Positions 1 to 5,514 of a stretch of DNA of 6,463 nt are shown piece after piece. The notes beneath the pieces were generated by a model. It saw nothing but the letters and a program-made list of their open reading frames with translations, had not been told where the DNA came from and ran no database searches. Origin of the DNA: Bacillota bacterium (GTDB lineage Bacteria > Bacillota > DTU025). Both the position numbers and the translations under genes were made by a program. The stretch covers positions 1-6,463 of the forward strand of contig DUWJ01000206.1 in the NCBI GenBank assembly GCA_012842765.1, in the 5' to 3' direction. Every line of letters starts with the position of its first letter. Positions within the stretch are counted from its first letter, which is position 1.

Positions 1-17
1 CGACGTCATTTGATGGT

Positions 18-854
18 GTGTCGCCTGCAGTGGAAGTGATCGATCTTGAGTTCAAGTATCCGATGGGAGCTAAGGCGTTAAATGGCGTAAACCTGAAGGT
101 GGATTCGGGAGAATTCGTGGCCATCGTCGGGCAGAATGGAGCGGGGAAGACCACTCTAACGAGGCATCTGAACGGACTGCTTAGGCCTTCATCAGGAGAC
201 ATACGCCTTTTCGGCGAGTCAATCTTGAATGAATCGACAACGAAGCTATGTCCTATGGTTGGCTACGTATTCCAGAACCCGGACGAGCAGCTTTTTTGTA
301 CCACCGTCGAGGATGAACTGAGATTTGGGCCGTCAAATATCGGCATGGATAAGGACAGAATGGAGCAGGCAGTGCGCGACATTCTTCTCGACATAGGTCT
401 CGACAAGTACAGGCAAGTATGGCCGCGTTACCTCACCAAGGGAGAAAGGCAGAGACTTGCCCTGGCGTCTGTCGTGGCTATGGAACCTCGTATACTCATC
501 GTGGATGAGCCGACTACTGGCCTTGACTGGCTGGAGTCTCTTCAGATACTTGACTACCTGGAGAAGCTCCGTAAGGAGAAGGGCAAGACCATACTGATAA
601 TCACCCACGACATGAACATAGTCAGTCTGTATGCCAGGCGAGTTGTGGTCATGGCGAATGGACGTGTGATCGGTGAAGGAACTCCGCGTGAGATCTTCTC
701 ACAGCCCCAACTGATGGAACAAGCGTATTTGCGAAGGCCTGCGATTGCCGACTTGTCTGATGCCCTGTGGGGCGAGGTGTGCCTGACCCCGCAAGAGGCG
801 GCGTATAGGCTCTTAGAATCATCAAGGACGAATGCAGAGGTGTCCCAAAAGTGA
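18..854 (+). CDS. ECF transporter ATP-binding protein (EcfA-type), 5' end uncertain
   Basis: This is the cytoplasmic ATPase that powers an energy-coupling factor importer together with the adjacent EcfT protein. Counting from the GTG at 18 (278 aa), the ABC landmarks are all intact: A-loop Tyr14, Walker A G38-T45 (GQNGAGKT), Q-loop Gln86 in VFQNPDEQLF, signature LTKGERQR at 139-146, Walker B ending in catalytic Glu164, D-loop GLDW 168-171 and switch His197. The NPDEQLF stretch after the Q-loop is typical of ECF ATPases. The LTKGE signature departs from LSGGQ, but LSKGE-like forms are usual in this subfamily. The start is not settled. No Shine-Dalgarno precedes the GTG, and the frame stays open to the window edge, so the protein may be the second half of a fused twin-ATPase. 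Alternatively, an upstream gene may end at the TGA at 11-13 and this gene begin at 18. It overlaps the next gene by 4 bases (GTGA). The family call is firm; the substrate is unknown. Confidence 0.93.
   Translation: MSPAVEVIDLEFKYPMGAKALNGVNLKVDSGEFVAIVGQNGAGKTTLTRHLNGLLRPSSGDIRLFGESILNESTTKLCPMVGYVFQNPDEQLFCTTVEDELRFGPSNIGMDKDRMEQAVRDILLDIGLDKYRQVWPRYLTKGERQRLALASVVAMEPRILIVDEPTTGLDWLESLQILDYLEKLRKEKGKTILIITHDMNIVSLYARRVVVMANGRVIGEGTPREIFSQPQLMEQAYLRRPAIADLSDALWGEVCLTPQEAAYRLLESSRTNAEVSQK
836..842 (+). promoter_or_regulatory. Ribosome binding site for the EcfT gene
   Basis: AGAGGTG lies 8 bases before the GTG at 851, inside the end of the ATPase gene. It supports the GTG start and the 4-base stop/start overlap, an arrangement that suggests translational coupling of the two transporter subunits. 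Confidence 0.6.
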
Positions 855-1684
855 TTGTCGAGTACGAAAGCAAGCAAACGTCTATACACAATCTCGATCC
901 CAGAGCCAAGTTCATCTGGTTGATTGCCACGATAGTCATAAGCATCATCTGGACCAACCCGGTCTATTTGGCTGCACTGGGGTTGGTGACTGTCGTCATT
1001 GGCTGTATGGGAGAATTCCCCTGGGCGAAGATGAAAGGGACCTTTTTGTTCCTGCTCGTCATCACGGCAATAATCACGCTGGTTCAGGGGGCTACGTATG
1101 TACCCAAAGCTGCCAACCTTGCTTACCCGGAGCGGGTGTTGTTCCACTTGGTGCCAGGCTGGATTCCTGGGGTTAACCCGGCAGCCCCGATACGGATTGG
1201 CGGATTCCTCTATGGAGTCGGGATGGCGCTCAAAGTATTCGTGGTCCTGATTGTAATATCGGTATTTGGATATGTAACATCGCCGTCGGAAGTAGTGCAG
1301 ATCATTGTGCGCATCCCGTTTTTTTCCTACAAATCTGGATTCGTGGTCTCAGCGGCCTCAAAGTTCGTGCCGGTGATCCAGATGCAGATGGCCACCTTGA
1401 GGGACGCGGAGAGATCGAAAGGCGTTGACTTCGATTCAGGATCCTTCACCCAGAAGGTGAGCAAGACCACTAGCATGCTGATTCCGCTGTTCGCCAATGC
1501 GCTTTCCATGGCTGATACGATGGCATTAGCCATGGAATCTCGGGCATTTGGATACAGCGAGAACTTCACATTGATCAGGCCGTACCACATGCATTGGCCT
1601 GATTGGTTGATGGTTGTCTTGTCAATCGGGGCCTTAGCGGCAAGCATAGTACTGCTTTGCGTGTACAAAATGGGGGCGCTCTAG
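851..1684 (+). CDS. ECF transporter transmembrane protein (EcfT/CbiQ family)
   Basis: This is the membrane-embedded scaffold of an ECF importer, linking the ATPases to a substrate-binding S component. The 277 aa length is normal for EcfT. The N-terminal HNLDPRAKF (13-21) is the conserved family entry motif. Hydrophobic segments lie at about 21-34, 36-52, 63-80, 119-142 and 252-273. Between the last two is the cytoplasmic coupling region, carrying the two short Arg motifs that contact the ATPases: ERS at 187-189 (in RDAERSKG) and SRA at 230-232 (in AMESRAFG). The protein starts at a GTG overlapping the ATPase stop codon, with AGAGGTG 8 bases upstream. A T7 run at 1319-1325 does not break the frame. 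No S component lies in the window, so it is either upstream or shared from elsewhere (group II ECF arrangement). The subunit assignment is confident; the transported compound is not known. Confidence 0.92.
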   Translation: MIVEYESKQTSIHNLDPRAKFIWLIATIVISIIWTNPVYLAALGLVTVVIGCMGEFPWAKMKGTFLFLLVITAIITLVQGATYVPKAANLAYPERVLFHLVPGWIPGVNPAAPIRIGGFLYGVGMALKVFVVLIVISVFGYVTSPSEVVQIIVRIPFFSYKSGFVVSAASKFVPVIQMQMATLRDAERSKGVDFDSGSFTQKVSKTTSMLIPLFANALSMADTMALAMESRAFGYSENFTLIRPYHMHWPDWLMVVLSIGALAASIVLLCVYKMGAL

Positions 1685-1685
1685 A

Positions 1686-2717
1686 ATGGGCCGAACGGAT
1701 GGTGTTGTAGTCTCTCTCGGCGCTGCTGCGATGGACATGGTGTTTTCCGTGAGTAAGCTGCCCGAGCCGGATGAGATGGTATTTGCTGAAGGGGAGGTCT
1801 GCTTTTTCCCAGGAGGGTCAACTGCGAATATTGCAGCAGGAATCGGTCGGCTTGGCTATCGGTCTAGGTTCGTGGGCAGGGTTGGTAATGACGACAATGG
1901 CCGTAGATTGCGGCGGGCTTTTGAAGCTGATGGTGTGGATGTGAGGTGGCTTGCGGAGATCGAGGGGGGTAGGACCGCCCAGACCATAATTGCTGTGGAT
2001 AGAAGGGGCGAAAGGGTCATCTATTCCCTTGGCGGCGAGGCTATTTTGCAGGAACCGGATGAGTTTGAGGACGTGGCCATGGAGGGTGCGGAGATCCTTT
2101 ACATCGGTGAGGTGTTGCCGGACGTAGCTGCTCGGGCCATCCAACTTGCGAGGTTGTATGGCGTCACTGTCGTCTATGGCCCCGGAGGCGGGATCTCATG
2201 GATCGACAGCGCGACACTCTATCAGCTGCTGAAGGAATGTGACTATGTTCTGCTCTCCCGCGGAGAGCTCGATGCCGTCACATCGTGTCCCTCGCATACC
2301 GAGGGTGCAGGGCGGCTGCTTGAGAGCGGCGTCCGCAACGTCATTGTTACCCTGGGCTCCGATGGATCGGAATGCCACTCCCGCGGGGCTGGACGAAGTC
2401 CTTGGTATGGCAGCTCTTGGAATGGTCGGGCAGGCGACGTAGCCCATGACATGGTGAACGGCTCGAGCAATGGTAGAGGTACCAACACTGTGTTGCGCGC
2501 AGAGTCCTTCCGTGTTACCAATGTTGTCGACACAACTGGGGCCGGTGATTCTTTTGCCGCGGGATTCATCACAGGTCTGCTGCGGGGCTTTGATATAGTC
2601 GAGTGCCTTGAGCGGGGCAATGCCTGCGCAGCGCTGGCCATCCAGAAAACTGGGGCCAGGGAGGCGATGCCCACTAGTGAAGAATTGGAGGAGTTCCTGC
2701 GTTATGCAGAGAGGTAG
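1686..2717 (+). CDS. PfkB/ribokinase-family carbohydrate kinase
   Basis: This is an ATP-dependent kinase of a sugar, nucleoside or sugar phosphate, predicted cytoplasmic. Both PfkB signatures are clear: a Gly-rich segment at 43-67 (GGSTANIAAGIGRLG, then FVGRVG), and DTTGAGDSFAAGF from 282, with the GAGD anion hole and catalytic base Asp288. Asp17 sits at the usual sugar-binding position near the N-terminus. The 343 aa length is longer than the common 300-320, because of a Gly/Ser/Asn/Trp-rich insertion at about residues 233-268, between LGSDG (224-227) and the strand before DTTGAGD. The frame is continuous through it. The ATG lies one base after the EcfT stop codon; its only upstream purine tract is GGGGG at 1672-1676, a weak ribosome site. 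The next gene starts 14 bases before its end. The substrate is not determinable: ribose, a nucleoside, or a ketose phosphate (as in LacC or FruK) are all possible. Confidence 0.93.
   Translation: MGRTDGVVVSLGAAAMDMVFSVSKLPEPDEMVFAEGEVCFFPGGSTANIAAGIGRLGYRSRFVGRVGNDDNGRRLRRAFEADGVDVRWLAEIEGGRTAQTIIAVDRRGERVIYSLGGEAILQEPDEFEDVAMEGAEILYIGEVLPDVAARAIQLARLYGVTVVYGPGGGISWIDSATLYQLLKECDYVLLSRGELDAVTSCPSHTEGAGRLLESGVRNVIVTLGSDGSECHSRGAGRSPWYGSSWNGRAGDVAHDMVNGSSNGRGTNTVLRAESFRVTNVVDTTGAGDSFAAGFITGLLRGFDIVECLERGNACAALAIQKTGAREAMPTSEELEEFLRYAER
2382..2489 (+). other. Gly/Ser/Asn-rich insertion within the PfkB kinase
   Basis: These bases encode kinase residues 233-268, a run rich in Gly, Ser, Asn, Arg and Trp, where PfkB kinases usually have a short hairpin between the LGxxG strand and the strand leading into DTTGAGD. 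Flanking family motifs are in the same reading frame on both sides, and neither other forward frame gives a recognisable replacement, so a pair of compensating frameshifts is not indicated. It is probably a surface loop. Confidence 0.5.
2687..2693 (+). promoter_or_regulatory. Ribosome binding site deciding the DraG-family start
   Basis: GGAGGAG lies 10 bases before the ATG at 2704, inside the 3' end of the kinase gene. It favours 2704 over the in-frame ATG at 2608, which would overlap the kinase by 110 bases and add 32 residues with no family resemblance. Confidence 0.7.
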
Positions 2718-3732
2718 CTTGGATCCAAGCAGAGTAGCAGGCACCCTTGCGGGAGTTGCCATAGGGGACGCAATGGGAATGCCGTCGGAGTTCATGACGC
2801 GTGAAGAGATTCGCGATGTATATGGGAGGATAGAGGGATTCTGCGTTCCCCATGAAGGACACATCCACGCCGGCATGGCCGGAGGTTGCATCACCGACGA
2901 CACGGAACAGACGATCGCGATCATCGAGGCCCTGGAAAGGCACGATAGGATAACTCCGGAGGTTGCTGCCGCCGCATATTTGGGATGGGCCCAGCAGTGT
3001 AACGCCTACGAATCATCGGTGCTGGGGCCTAGTTCGCGCAGAGCTTTGGAGAGGCTTAAGGCGGGTGAAGATCCTCAGGTGACGGGGTCATCCGGGAACA
3101 CCGTCGGAGCTGCTATGCGCGTTGCGCCAATCGGGATAGTCAATTCCCCCAACTTGGAAAGTGCGGCTGAAGAGTGCTACATGTCGTGCCTGCCGACGCA
3201 CGGTGTGAACATAGCTATTGCAGGGGCGTCTGCAATCTGCTGCGGTGTAGCGGCTGCTCTTGTTGCAGAGTCGCTGGACGAGGTGATCGATGCCACCGTG
3301 TTTGGCGCCCGGCATGGGGAACGCCTCGGAATCGAGTGGGCGGGTACACTGGTGAGCGCTCGTATTGAACTCGCACTCAGGATTGTGCGCGAGAGCAGGG
3401 ATGCGGTAGAGGCGGAGGACCAGCTTTACACGACGTGCGGGGTTGGAATGGATCCCACAGAGCTGGTGCCGACGGCCATAGGTCTCTTCGCTCTGCACGA
3501 AGGCGATCCGCAGAGGACTGTGCCAGCGGCCGCAAACATGGGAGGCGACACAGATACTCTTGCATCGATGGCGGGGGCCTTGTCAGGCGCTTACCGCGGC
3601 ATTGGGGCGTTCCCGGAAGAATGGGTGCGTACTGTCGAAGAAGTCAACAACCTGAAGTTTGAAGAACTCGCGGTGATTCTTGTGGCTGTAAGGGAAAGGA
3701 GACGCGTCAATAATGGCTGGAATAGATGTTAG
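2704..3732 (+). CDS. ADP-ribosylglycohydrolase (DraG/ARH) family protein
   Basis: This is a predicted binuclear-metal (Mg/Mn) hydrolase of glycosidic bonds to ribose-like sugars. Known members remove ADP-ribose from proteins or cleave related small molecules. The 342 aa length fits the family. The metal-site motifs are complete: GDAMGMPSE (21-29), TDDT (64-67) and GGDTDT (280-285), the last followed by the typical SMAGALSGAYRGIG helix. GNTVGAAMRVAP in the middle is also a family hallmark. The chosen start follows GGAGGAG at 2687-2693 and overlaps the kinase by 14 bases; a TTG at 2719 preceded by AGAGAGG is a weaker alternative. Its 3' end overlaps the aldolase gene by 20 bases. No ADP-ribosyltransferase or nitrogenase partner is visible, and the setting is sugar catabolism. 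I therefore infer action on a small glycoside (a nucleoside, ADP-ribose derivative or N-glycoside) rather than a protein. Family certain, substrate open. Confidence 0.92.
   Translation: MQRGSLDPSRVAGTLAGVAIGDAMGMPSEFMTREEIRDVYGRIEGFCVPHEGHIHAGMAGGCITDDTEQTIAIIEALERHDRITPEVAAAAYLGWAQQCNAYESSVLGPSSRRALERLKAGEDPQVTGSSGNTVGAAMRVAPIGIVNSPNLESAAEECYMSCLPTHGVNIAIAGASAICCGVAAALVAESLDEVIDATVFGARHGERLGIEWAGTLVSARIELALRIVRESRDAVEAEDQLYTTCGVGMDPTELVPTAIGLFALHEGDPQRTVPAAANMGGDTDTLASMAGALSGAYRGIGAFPEEWVRTVEEVNNLKFEELAVILVAVRERRRVNNGWNRC
3695..3701 (+). promoter_or_regulatory. Ribosome binding site for the aldolase gene
   Basis: AAAGGAG ends 11 bases before the ATG at 3713, within the last codons of the DraG-family gene. 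It supports a start that overlaps the upstream gene by 20 bases. Confidence 0.6.
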
Positions 3733-4471
3733 GCTTCGGCGGATATTCGGAGAGGACGGGAAGGCGGTCATATGCCCGCTCGATTTTGGAGGTTTCATGG
3801 GACCGGTCAAGGGGCTGTATGATCCCTCTGCGGCAGTCAGAAAAGTGGTCGAAGGAGGGTGCGACGCCATACTGGTCAATCCGGGCTTAGCCGCCACGGA
3901 ATGGGAGAGCTTCGCAGGGAAGACGGGCCTTGTGGTCAGGGTGACGGGAGGCTCCACCAAATTCAGTCCGAACCCCGCATTCCACACTCTGGTCTGCTCG
4001 GTGGAGGAAGCATGTCGGCTTGGCGCCGACGCCATCTGCATCATGCTTTTGGTTGGTTCCGATTATGAGCAGGAAATGTTCGAAATCATGGGCCAGGTAG
4101 TCTCTGAGGCACACGTTCTCGGGATTCCCGTTCTTGCCGAGGTTATCCCGTGCGATCCGGCGCACAGTTTCGATCCAGAATGGATAAGCGTGTGCGCACG
4201 AGTCGGATACGAACTGGGCGCGGATGCGATAAAGACATACTGCACAGCCGAGGGCTTTGAGGAGATAGTCAGGGCGTGCAGAGTCCCGATTGTCATAGCA
4301 GGCGGTCCTAAGGTAGAGGATCCCAATAGTGTAGTTCGCCGCGCCATGTCAGCTGGGGCTGCGGGAATAGCTTTTGGTCGCAATGTGTTCCAGGCTGATG
4401 ATCCGGTAGCAAAGGTCAAAGAGCTATACAGCATTGTCCACGGAGATTGCTCCTGCAAGGAGGGACGATAG
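3713..4471 (+). CDS. Class I aldolase, LsrF/DhnA (DeoC/LacD-type) family
   Basis: This is a predicted cytoplasmic Schiff-base aldolase or thiolase with a TIM-barrel fold. The 252 aa length is typical. From the C-terminal half onward it reads like LsrF and archaeal-type class I fructose-bisphosphate aldolases. ELGADAIKTYC places the Schiff-base lysine at Lys174. VPIVIAGGPK and GIAFGRNVFQADDPVA are the two phosphate-gripping loops, which imply a phosphorylated substrate. VGSDYEQEMF matches the LsrF GSEYEH region. At the N-terminus the family's D-H-G motif appears as D24-F25-G26 (PLDFGGFMGP), a substitution near the active site. It starts at ATG 3713 after AAAGGAG, overlapping the DraG-family gene by 20 bases, and ends 2 bases before the dehydrogenase. 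By context it cleaves the phosphorylated sugar made by the two kinases. LsrF function itself is not claimed; a fructose-, tagatose- or deoxyribose-phosphate-like substrate is equally possible. Confidence 0.88.
   Translation: MAGIDVRLRRIFGEDGKAVICPLDFGGFMGPVKGLYDPSAAVRKVVEGGCDAILVNPGLAATEWESFAGKTGLVVRVTGGSTKFSPNPAFHTLVCSVEEACRLGADAICIMLLVGSDYEQEMFEIMGQVVSEAHVLGIPVLAEVIPCDPAHSFDPEWISVCARVGYELGADAIKTYCTAEGFEEIVRACRVPIVIAGGPKVEDPNSVVRRAMSAGAAGIAFGRNVFQADDPVAKVKELYSIVHGDCSCKEGR
4457..4464 (+). promoter_or_regulatory. Ribosome binding site deciding the dehydrogenase start
   Basis: AAGGAGGG lies 9 bases before the GTG at 4474. It is the strongest ribosome site in the window and shows that translation begins at 4474 rather than at the in-frame TTG at 4447. 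Confidence 0.75.
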
Positions 4472-4473
4472 CG

Positions 4474-5514
4474 GTGAAAGCAGTTGTGTACCACGGCCCT
4501 GGCGATCTTCGTGTGGAGAACGTAGATGATCCGGTTCTCGAGGAGGGCGACGTGCTGCTTGGGGTCTCCTATTGCGGGCTCTGCGGGACGGATGTCAAGA
4601 CATACAAGCGCGGGCACCACATGTTTACCCCTCCGTGCATCCTCGGCCATGAAGTGGTCGGAAGAATAGTGGAGATCGCAGGCGAGCCTGTAAAGCCGGA
4701 CATTGCCGTTGGCGATATGGTAGCAGTTGCCCCGTATGTCCCATGCTACGGCTGCGCCTATTGCCGCAGTGGCAGAGAGGAACTTTGCACTAACAAGGGC
4801 TTTATCGAGGGGGCCTTTGCGGAGTACGTAAGGATTCCTGCCGAAGTCGTCAGCAAGGGGACGTTCCACATTCCGTCAGAAGAAGACATCAAACTGGCGT
4901 GCCTTGCTGAACCACTTGCCTGCTGTGTGAATGCTGCGCAGGATTCTCGTGTGAGGCTGGCGGATACGGTCATGATAATTGGAGCAGGGCCAATGGGCCT
5001 CCTAATGCTCGAGCTGTGTAAGGCAATGGGAGCTTCGAAGATTCTGGTGAGCGAGCCCAATGGTTTCAGAAGGAATAAGGCTGCTGAAAGAGGGGCGGTG
5101 GTTATAGATCCTGCATGTTCAGGAACGGACGTTTCGGCATGGGCAAAGGAACAGACGGACGGGATCGGTGCTGACGTGGTATTTGTCTGCGTTGGAGCTA
5201 CTGAGGCAGTGGATGCGGCTCTTGGATGTGTCAGAAAGGGAGGAACAGTCAACATTTTCGGCGGACTGCCAAGTGGGTCTCGGCTAACTGTAGATCCGCA
5301 CATCCTTCATTATGACGAAGTCATTCTTACCGGGAGTTTCGGCTTCACGCCCCTGCAGTTTCACACGGCATTGACCATGCTGACAGGAGGCGCGATAGAT
5401 GCGGGGAGCGTCATCACGCACGAATTCGATGTAGATCAGGCGGTAGAAGCTTTTGATATGGCGTCCTCAGGGGAATCTTTGAAAATACTCCTGAAGGTTG
5501 ATGGCGATGCATGA
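4474..5514 (+). CDS. Zinc-dependent medium-chain dehydrogenase (sorbitol/threonine dehydrogenase-like)
   Basis: This is a predicted cytoplasmic NAD(P)-linked oxidoreductase interconverting a secondary alcohol and a ketone, for example a polyol and a ketose. It has 346 aa, standard for the family. Catalytic-zinc residues are Cys37 (GLCGTD), His59-Glu60 (LGHEVVG) and Glu146 (LAEPLAC). The structural zinc site is complete with Cys91, Cys94, Cys97 and Cys105. The Rossmann fold has GAGPMG at 170-175, and Glu194 (VSEPN) sits where an acidic residue normally binds the adenosine ribose, favouring NAD over NADP. The GTG start is set by AAGGAGGG at 4457-4464, 2 bases after the aldolase stop. The 3' end overlaps the FGGY kinase start by 8 bases (or 14 if that gene starts at 5501). 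Between an aldolase and a ketose-kinase-like gene, oxidation of a polyol or sugar hydroxyl to feed the kinase is the natural inference. Threonine dehydrogenase activity cannot be excluded. Confidence 0.93.
   Translation: MKAVVYHGPGDLRVENVDDPVLEEGDVLLGVSYCGLCGTDVKTYKRGHHMFTPPCILGHEVVGRIVEIAGEPVKPDIAVGDMVAVAPYVPCYGCAYCRSGREELCTNKGFIEGAFAEYVRIPAEVVSKGTFHIPSEEDIKLACLAEPLACCVNAAQDSRVRLADTVMIIGAGPMGLLMLELCKAMGASKILVSEPNGFRRNKAAERGAVVIDPACSGTDVSAWAKEQTDGIGADVVFVCVGATEAVDAALGCVRKGGTVNIFGGLPSGSRLTVDPHILHYDEVILTGSFGFTPLQFHTALTMLTGGAIDAGSVITHEFDVDQAVEAFDMASSGESLKILLKVDGDA
5493..5497 (+). promoter_or_regulatory. Weak ribosome binding site for the FGGY kinase
   Basis: GAAGG lies 9 bases before ATG 5507 but only 3 bases before the alternative in-frame ATG 5501, so 5507 is the better start. 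The difference is two residues. Confidence 0.45.

Noticed and set aside
554..1147. Minus-strand open frame of 197 codons
   Set aside because: It is antisense across the ATPase/EcfT junction, low in family-like features, and conflicts with two certain genes.
1319..1325. T7 run as a possible terminator or slippage site
   Set aside because: No GC-rich hairpin precedes it, it lies in the middle of the EcfT coding region, and the frame is intact on both sides. The T6 run at 292-297 in the ATPase gene was dismissed for the same reason.
2608..2703. Upstream ATG extension of the DraG-family gene
   Set aside because: It would overlap the kinase by 110 bases and add an Arg/Ser/Cys-rich stretch unlike the family. 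The ATG at 2704 has a good ribosome site and begins next to the conserved domain.
2196..2924. Minus-strand open frame of 242 codons
   Set aside because: It lies opposite the kinase and DraG-family genes, crosses both, and has no recognisable family motif. It is a shadow of GC-biased coding on the plus strand.
4063..4869. Minus-strand open frame of 268 codons
   Set aside because: It lies opposite the aldolase and dehydrogenase genes, whose catalytic motifs are intact. Its own translation shows no domain.
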